Assembly (NCBI GenBank): GCA_934045075.1
Contig: OW203731.1
Coordinates: 16,941,570 to 17,005,569 of the forward strand
DNA: 64,000 nt
DNA from: Yponomeuta sedellus
Taxonomy: Eukaryota; Arthropoda; Insecta; Lepidoptera; Yponomeutidae
Direction of reading: 5' to 3'
In this document: positions 41,340 to 53,604 of the stretch, one piece after another
How positions within the stretch are numbered: position 1 is the first letter of the stretch
Layout of the letters: every line of letters begins with the position of its first letter
Translations under genes and position numbers: made by a program
The notes under the pieces: generated by a model
What the model saw: the letters and a program-made list of their open reading frames with translations, nothing else
What the model was told of the DNA's origin: nothing
Databases searched by the model: none

Positions 41340-42845
41340 TGGTAGACAACACGTACACTGCAGCCTATGGTGTACACTTGTGGTCTAGCGGCAATTTCAA
41401 ATATTAAGTCGCTAACACAGTCATTGTAATACAATTAATAATTAAGTGGGTAAGTTGCATTATAGAGTAAGACATTTATACTGCAACTCAATTAATTAAT
41501 TAAAATTTTTTCCGTTGTTCAAAGAACATTAAGAACGAAGTGTTTTATTTACTCCTTCAGTTGTAAAAGTATTAATAAATATTGTTGAATACATGTGCAA
41601 TCCACTAATATTATTACACATTTATTTACGTCGTAAGTTAAATTAATTATTATACATCATTACTTATACAACATTTAACAGGTCATTACATAAGAACATG
41701 TCATAATAATTTTTTTCTTTCTTTCTTACATTACATAAGGCCATTTAAGAATCATTACTAAGTACGGACGTTTAGGGCCAATTGCTGAATTGAGAATTTC
41801 GTCACCTAAATAATTAACTGTAGTGGTGATTCTTCGAATTTCTCAAAAAGAGAATATAGAACGTTATTTAAGTATTTACTTAGTAAAATTCTCAATTCAG
41901 GAACCTTTATAATGATCCTTACTTGATCTTTCGAGGCAACAAGCCATCGATTAAATTTACCTTCGTCGAGGTAAATTTCTTCGGCTTTTCCTAAAAAGCT
42001 CATGTACTCTAGCAAGAATTATCATTTGACCTCATAAACGCGTACATAGTGTTTCATAAAAGATTATTATTATTTCTTATATAAAAATGGTTCAATTCAA
42101 TATTTTCAATTGTTTCTAGGTACCTTCTGTGGCACAGATCTCCTTAAAGAGGATTCGCGCCTCCTCTTTAAGGAGGTTCAGGTACATTCTTCACTAACGT
42201 ATCGGATGTAAAGCAGTCTCGTTTTAGATATAGAACGCACATGTATTTGGCTTTTGCTATTTTTAAAAAGATGGAGAGAGAGGTTGGGGAAAAATATGTG
42301 AAAAATATGTTGCCACACATCGGCACGACGACGTCAAATGCGCCGTTCCACGCTGATGTTGCCCTACCGTGTACCAGCACGTTATATCTATGCACAATAA
42401 AGTGTTCTCTATCTTTCTATCTATATCAACGCACCTTGCCACGATACCGCACCGTTCCACTTTTTGACGTCGTTACGTGGAGATGTGGACAGCCCCGTAG
42501 GAATTCGTCAGTAAAATTCTTTAAAGATGAAAATATTATGTCGTCATCATCATCATGAACAGATTATGTCCCCACCGAGAGGCTCGGGTTTCTTCCCTGA
42601 GGAAGGTATAGGCCATACTCCATCACGGGGACCAAGTCCGGGTTGGTGAAGGTTTTCAAGACTAGTGGCTAGTCTTATTGTCAGAAGTTTTCAAGCCACC
42701 CTAAGGCTTAAACTTTAACTAATAAATCTGAAAATATTAGGTACGTCAGGAAAAATATTAGTAAAATTGTAAATCGACACAATGTAAATTCTAAAAATAA
42801 ATATTATTTTTCGGGTCCAAAATTAGGCTGGCAAAGGACAATTTA
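41340..42845. other. Upstream region of the odorant receptor, no gene seen
   Basis: The receptor promoter should lie just right of 41,339, but no clear TATA box is assigned. A 69-codon minus frame (41,806-42,015) has no known domain. Perfect 14-bp hairpin arms lie at 42,140-42,153 and 42,162-42,175. A retroelement-like CACAATAAAGTGTTCTCTATC end occurs near 42,395-42,415. Confidence 0.45.
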
Positions 42846-44000
42846 GAGAGAGAGAGAGAGAGAGAGAGACATTTATTTGCAGCCACAAAGATACAAGACA
42901 CATAACACAATGTAACACGATATTATAATACTACAGACAAATAATAAAAGACAGAACGAAGAAAAATATAATAAAACAAAGAATACGATTTAAAACAAAC
43001 ATTTACAATTTAGAAGGGCATTGTATCTCCGCAGCCACAAACAGGTAGCTGACTCAGCATTTGCTGCAGGCTGGGCCTGCAACACTGATTTTCAGTCAGC
43101 ACCTATTCTTTAATTTATACATACATTAAGTAATATACCTACATACAGATCTTACATAAAAATTAATATTTATAAAACAACGTCAATAGAATAGAATATG
43201 CTGTGAAATATACTAAATATAGAATATCTAAGTAAAAATGCACATAATATGATAATAATATGTAGCAATAAATAATTATAAGCAAAGAAATAACAAATAA
43301 GTAATATATATATTATACACACATATATACTTAAAAGGCGAACTGCAGGGGGATTGGGTTAAGGAGGGTGTTTCCGCAGGGATAGCAGGCACATTTTCAG
43401 CTTTCGCTTAAATGTATTCCTGCTAGTCACACTGCGGAGAGGGGGAGGGAGATCATTCCAACACTTAGACGCCGCAAACCTAAAACTTCCTCGAAACGCC
43501 GCGGTCCGGTACGCCGGCATGACAGCCCTCGCCCCATACCTTTGATCGCGTCCTGACCAACTGAGTTTATCGTAAAGGTAGGCGGGGGCTTTCCACCGGA
43601 CGACACCGAACAGCAACGTTGCAAAGTGCAGTTGCCTACGCGCCTGCATGTTTAAGAGGTTTGCTTCGTCCAAGTATGGACTGACATGGGATCGAGGAGG
43701 GATGCGGAAACAGAAACGAGCGCAAGCGTTCTGAACTCGTTGTATCAACCTCTGTGTACGACCAAGAATGCAACCACCATAGACAACGTCACAGTAGTTC
43801 AACCTTGACAATATGAGCGATTCACATAGGTGGATACGCAAATCCACACTAAGGTAATCACGCACATTATAAAGTACTTTGAGGCGATAGAAGCAGTTGC
43901 TCACCACTCCAGCGATGTGTTTCTCAAAGCGTAGCTCACCATCCATCAGAACGCCCAGGTTTTTAGCCTCTACCACCCGTTCTACGTGTTTGCCCCATTT
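42846..44000 (-). pseudogene. CR1-like LINE, 5'-truncated 3' fragment
   Basis: A second copy of the 3' end of the element at 1.1-2.4 kb. The frame 43,998-43,359 encodes the RT C-terminal region (HVERVVEAKNLGVLMDGE, NCFYRLKVLYNVRDYL, RFCFRIPPRSHVSPYL) in one uninterrupted frame, unlike the first copy. The 3' UTR follows to ~43,011. A (GA)n tract (42,847-42,870) borders the left side and may be its tail. Truncation is at about 44,000. Confidence 0.8.
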
Positions 44001-44087
44001 AATACATCCTTCATCGAGCATATATACGATCCTGCAATAACATACCTGAAGATATACCTAATAACTGTTCCAGCAACGCGGTTCAAA

Positions 44088-44957
44088 TAGTATATGTTTC
44101 ATTACAAGTGCGGAAAGGCTGTCATTGCAAAGAGTTCCGACAAATGTCTACCCGAGCCGAGGCGCAGCTGAAGGCGAGGGTTGACAGTCGGAACAAGTTG
44201 CAATGACGGTTCGGCACGGGTACTGAACGACTATTTTTAATACAGTTGCGAAAAAATAAGCAATTTATTGAAGAAAAAATATTTGGAAAATGGCGCCAAC
44301 CGTAATAGTACATTACACAACTAGGGTGGTAATACAAAGAAAGGTCGAGATCGCAGAAGTTTGCGGCCCGAGCTGCAAGCGAGGGACGTAAATATGCGAT
44401 CGAGAGCTTTCTTTATTACCTCCCGTGTTGTGTACGTGAAGAAAAAAAATCTCTGCTTCTATCTTTTTATGTCTACACTTGGCCAGAAAGGCCTGGCAAT
44501 AAAATGGCTTTTTTCCGCACGCTGCGCGTACGGAAAAAGCCGCTTTCTGGCCAAGTGTAGACATAAAAAGATATAAGCAGAGATTTTTTTTCTTCACTTA
44601 TTCTAGTAGGCAAAGAGAACTATGCCCATGTAGCCAAGTCTTCAGTAGATTTTTTTTTATTGATATGAAATGAAAATGAAATTTGATGAAATGAAATGAA
44701 ACCTAACTTAACACATTCAATCAAATCATTAAATCTGATTTTGAAACAAATTAGTTGCTCATAAAAACTTCTATGAGCTTTTTTAGTTAAAACTTCAAGG
44801 TTGGTTTTTCTTTTTAATAGACATTATTTTGACAGTTGGGAAAGAAAACGCACGAGTGCGGGAAAGGTAAAAAAAAAGCACGAGTGTGTAATAGCCCACA
44901 TCCCGCACGCTATACTTCCCTGTAATACGCCACTTTTTGAGCAACTGTATTAAAAAA
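44088..44957. mobile_element. Putative MITE/DNA element, copy 1
   Basis: Block A (44,088-44,257) and block B (44,787-44,957) recur in the same order at 53,605-53,780 and 54,122-54,293. Block A contains a hairpin (TCATTGCAAAGAGTTCCGAC against GTCGGAACAAGTTGCAATGA) and TTTTTAATACAGTTGCGAAA. Block B ends with its inverse (TTTGAGCAACTGTATTAAAA). The shared inverted AATACAGTTGC ends suggest terminal repeats of one family. The interior differs between copies. Confidence 0.55.
44436..44597. repeat. Foldback with 55-bp near-perfect arms
   Basis: Arms 44,436-44,490 and 44,543-44,597 are reverse complements with one mismatch. The 52-base loop contains a further stem (GGCTTTTTTCCG / CGGAAAAAGCC). The structure lies inside the putative MITE copy 1 only. 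Confidence 0.9.
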
Positions 44958-44989
44958 TTAGTAAAGCACAATATGTACTGAAACATTAG

Positions 44990-45135
44990 AGATTTAAAAC
45001 TAGTTCAATGCATGAGTTCTAAGTTACTAGGGTTCCAGGATAAACTTAGTTTTCAGTTTTTTTGGGGGAGTTCTAGAGTTTAGAAATATCTAGATTTTGA
45101 AATGAAATCCTAGTTTTCCATGTAACGTTCATAGA
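44990..45135 (+). mobile_element. Kiri-like LINE 3' end, degenerate
   Basis: Diverged plus-strand relative of the LINE 3' UTR (GATAAACTTAGTTTTCAG, AGATTTTGAAATGAAATCC, CATGTAACGTTCAT). A nearby GAAAT-type tract at 44,665-44,700 may belong to another copy. Confidence 0.5.
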
Positions 45136-45432
45136 GTCGTGGTTTTTGTGTTTATTTTTTCTTTGATAATCGGGGGGTACGGCAGTGACCCCGCCAAGTC
45201 GAGCGCGAAGCAAACACTGCCGTTCAATCTTTACTGGAACCATTTCCCCGCATTTTTAGGCCCCTATTTGAGAACCTCTGGATCAGACCAGAACGCAGAA
45301 ATTTTTATCATCTAGTAAGCTATAATTACATACTAAAAATCCAAAATTTCATGTCTTTAGGTCATTTAGTTCCGAAGTTAACTAAAGCAGTTTCGCAATT
45401 ATGACACTCGCTCACTGCTGATCATCAACATA

Positions 45433-45822
45433 GAACGGGACGGGACGGGACGGGACGGGACGGGACGGGACGGGACGGGACGGGACGGGACGGGACGGGA
45501 CGGGACGGGACGGGACGGGACGGGACGGGACGGGACGGGACGGGACGGGACGAGACGAGACGAGACGAGACGAGACGAGACGAGACGAGACGAGACGAGA
45601 CGAGACGAGACGAGACGAGACGAGACGAGACGAGACGAGACGAGACGAGACGAGACGAGACGAGACGAGACGAGACGAGACGAGACGAGACGAGACGAGA
45701 CGAGACGAGACGAGACGAGACGAGACGAGACGAGACGAGACGAGACGAGACGAGACGAGACGAGACGAGACGAGACGAGACGAGACGAGACGAGACGAGA
45801 CGAGACGAGACGAGACGAGACT
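45433..45822. repeat. 390-bp pentanucleotide array, (GGGAC)n then (GAGAC)n
   Basis: A CGGGA phase runs to about 45,550 and a CGAGA phase after it, with a sharp switch. It ends exactly where the 3' UTR of the minus-strand Kiri-like LINE begins. The long Val-Ser-Ser-Arg-Leu frame over it is a repeat artefact. Confidence 0.95.
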
Positions 45823-47107
45823 TCAATTTAAGTTACAATTCAAACTAGGTGTCCATTTCAAAATCTAGATCATTTTGGAGAAAAAATGGACAAAAAACTC
45901 CAAACTTAGTCTTTTCAAAGTCCTTAATTAGCATAGTTTACATAATTATTATAAAACATAGAACTCATACATTGTACTGGCTTTAATTCCAGACCTCATT
46001 GTCATCTAGATAATCCTTTATGTTATAGTAGCCCTTTTGGCACAAAGTGTGCTTTACATATTTTTTGAACCGCAATTCAGGCAAGCTTAATATATCTTCA
46101 AGGATTTTATTATAGCAGCGTATACAATGCCCCATGAAGGATGTATTAACCTTTGCCAGCCTAAATAGTCGGAACGAAAGTTTATGTTTATTTATAGTAT
46201 TTACATTGTGTTGGCTACCCAAAGTTTTAAAGTTACTGATATTTTTCCCGACGTACATAATGTTTTCATAGATATACTGACTGGCAACTGTCAGGATGTT
46301 AGTTTCTTTAAATAAATCTCTTAACGAATCTCTACTGCCTAGCTTAAAAATGAATCTGATCGCTCTCTTCTGCAAGACAAAGATGGACTCAATATCTGCA
46401 GCCCGTCCCCACAGTAGTATGCCATAGGACATAACACTATGGAAGTAACTAAAATAAACAAGCCTAGCAGTTGCGACGTCAGTTAGTTCCCTAATTCTTT
46501 TAACTGCATATGCTGCTGAACTAAGCCTATTTGCTATTTTTTTATATGAGGACCCCATTGAAGCTTTGCATCAATTGTGATTCTCATTTACAAGGTCTAA
46601 TTTGTCATTCCCCAACATAACATTGCTGTCAACCGCTTTGACATTTGGTAGAGTGAACTTTATACATTTTGTCTTCTTTGAATTTAACAATAAGTTATTG
46701 GTAGTAAACCAATTATGTACCCGAGAGAGAGCATTATTTGTACTGTCAAAGTCATTCTCTTGTCTCTTAATTTTAAAAATAAGTGACGGGTCATCTGCGA
46801 ATAATACTATCTCTCACATATTTTGAACCATGAACGGCAAATCATTTACATATACGAGGAAGAGGAACGTCCCCAAAATAGATCCCTGTGGCACTCCTAT
46901 CTTGACCTCTGACCCTGAAGATTTAGTTTGATTTATTTCAGCTCTTTGAATTCTTCCTTCTAAATATGATGTCATAAGTTTTAGGCTATTCCCGTTTATA
47001 CCATAGTGCTTTAATTTTAAAAGAAGTGTTTTATGGTCCACGCAATCAAATGCTTTCGACAAGTCACAGAATACGCCTATAGCATCCTTGCGATCTTCCC
47101 TCCCCAT
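45823..47107 (-). pseudogene. Kiri-like LINE fragment (RT palm to 3' UTR)
   Basis: Same family as 10.15-14.0 kb, truncated at 47,107 within the RT. Frame 47,107-46,814 has CDLSKAFDCVDHKTLL and GVPQGSILGTFLF. The active-site region (~46,810-46,560) is shifted and has a stop after VQNM. Frame 46,558-45,983 holds the C-terminal part (IANRLSSAAYAVKRI, ENIMYVGKN, LAKVNTSFMGHCIR). It lacks the twin-tRNA insertion and so shows the empty site near 46,180. Confidence 0.85.
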
Positions 47108-47600
47108 TCCCTACTAAGCGAATACCTCCTCTTCTGCTTTTAATACGCACATAAATAAAATTAAAGGAAAACTCTGGATAAGACTAGACTGGTTATTATA
47201 CTTATACTTACAAGTTTACAAGAAGATATACCTAGTCGAACGATTAACCATATTCTACTCGAACATTTCACAAATTATAGAAACAAATTACACTAAAATA
47301 TTAATTTCGCTTAAAATTTTGTCAATCTGGTTTTGTACCCTTCCTAATGTGTACCCTTCAACGGCCAAGTCACACAACATTAACTATATTGATAAAGAAA
47401 TCGCAGTAAGGAACCTTAGACTTGGCACGACGTTGTGTAGATTTCATTACTTTTTAAACTAAAATCCGTAATTCGACGGAGCGGTTTGACAGATAGAGTG
47501 TTACCATGTGTGAGGAAAATAAAATAGTGATGAGGTTGATCGCTATTTATTGAATCCGGCCTAAGTATAAAATCGTCGGTTATCTAACAACACCGCTCAA
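47108..47600. other. Non-coding stretch with 32-bp repeat arm
   Basis: AT-rich. 47,460-47,491 is the exact inverse of 53,153-53,184 on the other side of the I/Nimb-like LINE. Confidence 0.6.
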
Positions 47601-47793
47601 GTCATTTGAATAAACCTTACGGGAGAGGAAGATTTATGATTTTAGAAGATTTTGGCCTGGATATTAGTCCTTTGGGCCATCAACCATTATTATTATTTTT
47701 TTTAAAAAAGATTTTGGCCTGGATGCAAGTCGTTTGGGCCATGTCTTTGTTTAAACTTTCACTTTCTTGTTTTATGCACTACACTTTATATAT

Positions 47794-50700
47794 TTATATA
47801 TTCTGCACTGTATTTTTTATATAGTTAAATATTGGCACGAAACACTTTTCATTTTGTAATAGGTCGATGAGGCGGCGGGAAGAGTTAATGTTAATCTGTA
47901 CTAGATCACCGATTTCACTTGCAAGCACTAGTCTTTGTATTGAAAATTGACGACACGAAAAAATAATATGGTCGATGTTAGGATTTTCATCACTGTTGCA
48001 GTATGGACAAGTTCTGTAGTTACTTATTTTGAATCTTGCGAGGTGTGCAGGTGTTTTATGGTGGCCAAATCGTAGTCTGTTAATCGTACATATAAAATCC
48101 CGGCTTGCACATTTATTGGACGCTTCCATACCATTTGCCCTTCTCTTCTTGATCTTTACTCCATGTCTCTTTCCAAAGTTGTATTATCTCACCTCTCATC
48201 AAACCATAGTAATCAGTTAATGGAACATTTATTACATATTTCAAATCTAATGCATTAGTCCCTTCATATGCAGTCTTATCAGCTATCTCATTTCCCGAGA
48301 TGCCTCTATGGGATGGAATCCACATAAAAGCTATCTCTATGCCGCTAGCAAATAATTTGTATATACAATCTTTTATTAGGTACAATAAATAATTAGTTTT
48401 AAAGCAAAGTTTAGGCTTTGTAAACCTTTTATAAGACTCAATGAATCAGTTAGGACCAAATATTTCTGACATTTATTTAGGTGGTGGATCAATTTTATAG
48501 CCTCTAAAACTGCATAAGCCTCCGCTGTGTATAATGAACATTGGTTATCCAAAACAAAACTTTGAGCAAATTTTGTCTGAGGATCATAAACAGCTGATCT
48601 TACATGGTCATCACTTTTGGAGCCATCAGTGTACAAAGTATAAAATTGTGAATTCTCATCTAAAAACAATAACATATCAGCATTTGAATTAATTGTGTTA
48701 TTTTCAATTACTGTGATGGGATGAGTTATGCTATTAAAAGAATGGAAATAACATGGCCATTTATTATTTATTTTAATATTTGTGCATTTTCCTTTAACTT
48801 CCAGATAAATGCGGAAAAGCTCAGGAGATGTACTTTTCAAAATGTCGACTGCATCAGCCAATGGTCCCGTAACTGTTACTAGGTTAGGAACTATCCTTTC
48901 AATAACATGACTCTTAATTGATGAGAGCAACTTAATACAATATCTTTCTGCCAATATGATTCTTCTCAAAACAAGGGGCATAATGTTAGTCTCAACCTCC
49001 ATGGCCCTTATGGGTGTTGAGCACATTGCTCCAGAAATTATGCGCAAAGCCTTGTTCTGAACTATATCTAACCTATGTACATAAGGGCTATTCAAATAAG
49101 CTAAACTACTATAATCAAAATTACTTCTAACAATGGCTTTATATAATATAGACAAAATTTTGGGGTCTGCCCCCCAAGATACACCTGCTAGGCATCTTAA
49201 AATGTTCAAGCCTTTCAAAGCGTTTTTACAAATGTATTTTATGTGTTCTTCAAAATTAAATTTTTCATCGATAATTACACCCAAAAATTTGTGTTGCGAT
49301 ACTCTCTGTATAACTTCATTACTATATGTAACATTATTAGTAGGATTTTCCTTATTAAATATCATCAAGCTGCTTTTAGCGGCATTAATTTTGAGATGCA
49401 ATGTATCATTATAATAATTGTTTAATTGTTCTAAAGCTATATTGATATTATCTATTGCTATTGATAAATTAGAATGAGAGCTGTATATTGCTAAATCGTC
49501 AGCAAATTGCAAGATATTTACATTTGTGGTATCAACATATTTACATGTTTCACAAGTGTATAAGTTATATATTAAAGGCGAGAGTGTAGCACCCTGCATT
49601 GTGCCTTTAGATGCTAACTCGGGTCCATGAAAAATATTATTATATTTTACATAGATTGTCCTATCAGCTAAGAATTTATATATCCATTTTGATACTTGTC
49701 CAGGAATATCCAGACTACCAGTCAAGATCTTAACTAGTATGCCTGGGTCAATACTATCAAAAGCACCTTGTACATCTAAAAACACACACACTGTATGTAA
49801 CTGAGCAGTTTTTGCTCTTTTCAGGTCAGAAATAAGTGAAATGAAGCTGTCTGCACAACTACGTCCTCTACGGAAACCAAATTGAAAATTTGGAATGACA
49901 AGATTTGACTCAGCATACCAATCGAGACGATTTTTCAACATATTTTCAAAAATCTTACCAAGACAAGATGAAAGTGAATTTGGGCGGTATGAGCTTGCAA
50001 GATCGGGTGGTTTATCAAGTTTTAGTAATGGAATCACACATTGGATTTTCCATGAGTCTGGAATAATTTTTTGTTGCCAAAGATTATTAAGAATTTCGAG
50101 AAATATGGTTTGTATCGATTCATCTAAATTTTTAATTACAAGATATGGGAAATCATCAAGACCTGGAGTCGTATTTCGTCTAGATTGTAGACTCAATGTG
50201 AATTCAGTCCATGAAAAGGGTTCTAATAAAAACTTTGATTTAGGATTCTCATTATTAAGGTCAAAATAATTATGGAATGTATTAGATTCTACCAAGCTAT
50301 TGCTGTCTGAAAGTTTGGTCAGAAAAGGTTGAACAAACTCGTCTTTATATGATCTGTTGCTAGACCTGACACCCTTAAACATTTTAATAAGATTCCATAT
50401 TTTACTAATTGGAGTAGTTCTATTAAAAGATTCACATAGTTCACCCCAGCTATTCTTTTTTTGATCTTTTATTGTTCGTTTTTTAAGTGCATCTAACCGT
50501 TTATAATTAATATAATTCTCTATGGTAGGGTCTTGTTTGTACAATTTCAAAGCATTATATGATTCTACAACATTTTTTTGACATGTACTGTTCCACCAGG
50601 GCGCGGGGCTTTTACTGCGGAAGCTATTTGGTCTGACAAATCGTGGTACTACCATCTGTTTGAGGTTATCAAGTTGAGAGCAAAAGTCATTATAAGATAC

Positions 50701-51510
50701 CATTGGATCGTCATCTTCCAGTGACATGTTGGAGAAAATTTATTTCGAAAGTTCATGAAACTTATTCCAATCAGCTTTATTATATAAGAATTTATCAACA
50801 GGTGGATTGACTTGGTATCTATCTATACTAAGGATAATGTTGGTAATAGTTGGGTAATGGTAACTCCTCATAGCATCATCATGCACCGACCAGTTGCAAA
50901 GTGGCGCGAGATTAGCACTAACAAATGTAACATCAATTGCTGATGGATTACGCGTAGGATAGTTAACGGTGGTGAAGTTTCCGTCATTTAAAATACATAA
51001 ATTACAATCATCTATAACATTATACAAGTCTTGACCTCGACCTTTCGTGGATAAACATCCAAAAGAAATATGATGTGCGTTAAAATCACCGCTAACAAAA
51101 ATCGGCTTAGGGAGATCTTGTATTATTTTACCAAGGCTATTAATTCTTATATGACCACTTGTAGGGGGACAGTATACACAGAGAATAGTTAAGTTACCTA
51201 TTGCTGAGGAAACGGACACGGCGATTGTTTGGATGTCCTCATAAAAGTTAGTGTCTAAAATATTACATTTTAAATAAGGTTTTATCAGCTTTGCTACACC
51301 ATTGTGACTGTTAGTTGAATTTTTGTTATAAATATTATAGCCTGAAATCCGAAAAGTATGATGGTCTTTTAACCAAGTCTCATTTAATAAGCATATATCA
51401 ATAGCTTCATTTTGTAAAAAGTTCATAAGTAGTTCTTTTTTATTATTGACACTCTGAATATTATACTGTGCAATACGTAATTGTGGTTGCGATGTTGTGT
51501 TACAATCCAT
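47794..51510 (-). pseudogene. I/Nimb-like ORF2: endonuclease, RT, RNase H
   Basis: Endonuclease (51,510-50,740): LRIAQYNIQSVNNKK, NETWLKDH, VSGDFNAHH, DVTFVSANL. An in-frame TAA at ~50,738 precedes the RT in the same frame (50,727-48,376): YRPNSLSSCLGKIFE, GFRRGRSCADSF, VFLDVQGAFDSID, ILQFADDLAIYS (active site). RNase H follows: LYTDGSKSDDHVRSA, TAEAYAVLEAI, LTDSLSLIKGL. A shift near 48,380 leads to WIPSHRGISGNEIADKTA and another near 48,120 to the C-terminal NRLRFGHHKTPAHL and CPYCNSDENPNIDHIIFSC. Only these few lesions separate it from an open frame, so it is fairly young. Confidence 0.87.
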
Positions 51511-52714
51511 TATATTGTCAGATTTTTAAATAAAAGGTCTTTTATTGACGTCCTAGTAATAGGTTCGTCATCAGTTTTGTTTCCTAGCTGAACTAATGTA
51601 GCTACGAGAGCTTTTATTACCTCTTCATTTTCTACAATAATTTGTTTAATGCTTGAGGGAGTGGAGGGGACCATAGCCACATCCTCAGGCAGAGACTTTG
51701 TATTATTTGCATTGTCTGCGGTTTTAGAAGGCTTCAATTTATTTACAGTATTTACTGACTTTACTGCATTATTATTTACAAATTGTTTATTTACAAATTG
51801 CGACCTGTCTGGTAAAGGAGGGAAATCTGTTTCAAGATTTGTGCCGCTCACAACACTTGCATAGTTTATTGATTTCTTTTTTTCCAATATTTTCCTCATT
51901 TTAACTGGACAAGCCCTTGAAACAGCCAAATGAGGTCCGTGACAATTAACGCAACGGAGCTCATTGGGCCTGTCACAATCTCTATAATTGTGCTTGCCAC
52001 CGCAGCAACTGCACATCTGTTTCCCATTGCAAACTTTTGCAGAGTGATTAAATTTAAAGCAGCGAAAGCACTGCTGCAGAGGTGGGACGTAATCAAATAC
52101 ACGGTACGAGAATAAATCGTACTGGACACTATCCGGGAGGGAGTTTGACAAGAAAGTGATACTGACAGTTTGTATGGGGACACGTTCTTGACCGTTTTTC
52201 TTGTGAAGCGACGAATGGCAACAATGTCGTATATAGAAGTTAGTTTCGTATATAATTCTTTGGTCGAAATGTTGGTTGGAACAAAACGGATGACGCCAAC
52301 GCGCTCTATCTGTGCTGCCGGGATGTAAGCTTTGAGCTTGTATTTGTCCAGGAAGGAGTTATTGTTCAGGAAGTTATTTGCGGTGTTGTGTTGTTTAAAA
52401 ACAACCGCAATTTTGTTCGCGTTAATACGGCGAATGGCCACGACACCTTTAACATCTGTAGCAAAGATGTGGTTCAAGTAAATAGGGCTTTTGTTGCCCA
52501 AACGTTCTTTCTCGGTGCTCTCGACAAACACTTTAAATTCACTAATTGTTGAGTTCTCTGGATATTGTCTTTTATAATTGGGTTTAAGAAATGGCTTAGT
52601 ATACAAAGTTGAGTCACTTTCCTCACCACTACCGCCGCCAACATCGACTGAAGTCTCTTTGCGTTTTTTAGGAGTTTTATGGGGATTATCCCCATGACCT
52701 TCATTCCCCTCCAT
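51510..52714 (-). pseudogene. I/Nimb-like ORF1 with three zinc knuckles
   Basis: Frame 52,714-51,896 begins MEGNEGHGDNPHKTPKKRK and has an RRM-like region (EFKVFVESTEKERLG, VVAIRRINANKIAVVF, RVGVIRFVP). A shift near 52,150 moves to frame 52,151-51,510, which reads VPPLQQCFRCFKFNHSAKVC, CSCCGGKHNYRDC and CVNCHGPHLAVSRAC, three CCHC-type knuckles. The end is an acidic/Lys tail. ORF1 protein would bind element RNA. Its stop overlaps the first codon region of ORF2 at 51,510. Confidence 0.82.
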
Positions 52715-52735
52715 ACTGGAGGGGAAAACACACTA

Positions 52736-53604
52736 TTAACACACTATTTATATGCTATGTTAAGCAGTAAAATATATAAAAACTGAAAATCAAAGTTTTG
52801 AAAAGACCGCCAAGTTAAAATTCCCGCCAAGAAAAAAAAAAATAACAACCATTATTTCGTTAGCTAACAGTGCTGCCAGTATTAAGTAATGAGAAATCGT
52901 GCCATTTTTTACGGTTTAACAACAATCGATATTTTCTTGCTTAGTATGTACATCAAGTCAATTTAATAGCATAAAAATATAACATGGAGCTTGCACATCA
53001 ACGTCTTTATTATTAAATTAATTATTACATTTCCGTTTTAAATATAAAACTCGAAAAAATTAAACAGGTTTTTTGTTCGGATCGAACCGGATCGTACATA
53101 ATCGACGAAAACAACACTAGGCTGAACCTGGCAACATTATGCGATTTTGAGTTGTCAAACCGCTCCGTCGAATTACGGATTTTACTTTAGAGATAAACGA
53201 GTTGCTCCATCGAGACTTGGCTAGATTTCACAGAATGTTTTTAGTGGGATATTATTGACATTAACAGGATTTTTTATTGTATGCGTAAGCGAAATGATAT
53301 TGGATAAAAATAATTGAAGCGCCATTTTTTTATACTGGCGCCGCATGTATGGAAATCGTGATGACATTCTAATGTCCCCTTAGGTAGGTGAAAGAATTCG
53401 AAGTTTCTTTGAACTGCTTGAAGAAGAGTACGACGACTTATGCGGCCAGCGACAAGTTACTTGATGAATAAGTAAATAGATAATAAATACGTGTCAAGGG
53501 ACCAATCAATAAATTGCGCGTTAATTGCGCCAAGGCTGTCTGACTACCTACGAGTATAAGTTTGGCCATGAGTAACTTATATCCAGTGAATAATTGCGAA
53601 ATAG
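52736..53604. other. Non-coding stretch with 32-bp repeat arm
   Basis: AT-rich, no coding signal. 53,153-53,184 is the inverse of 47,460-47,491. Confidence 0.6.

Larger units (their letters stand above)
47600..52735 (-). mobile_element. I/Nimb-like LINE with RNase H, nearly complete
   Basis: Minus-strand element: ORF1 (52,714-51,510) with three zinc knuckles, ORF2 (51,510-47,794) with endonuclease, RT, RNase H and a C-terminal CCHC-like region, then a 3' UTR with two copies of GATTTTGGCCTGGAT-N-AGTC-type sequence (47,648-47,745). RNase H after RT points to the I superclade (I, Nimb, R1, Loa). Nimb is likely in Lepidoptera but not proven. I count one stop and about three shifts. Confidence 0.82.

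Noticed and set aside
41806..42015. 69-codon minus frame as a second receptor gene upstream of the odorant receptor
   Set aside because: No membrane segments or receptor motifs; local inverted repeats explain the unusual composition.
45425..45826. 133-codon Val-Ser-Ser-Arg-Leu repeat protein
   Set aside because: Pure pentanucleotide array at a LINE tail.
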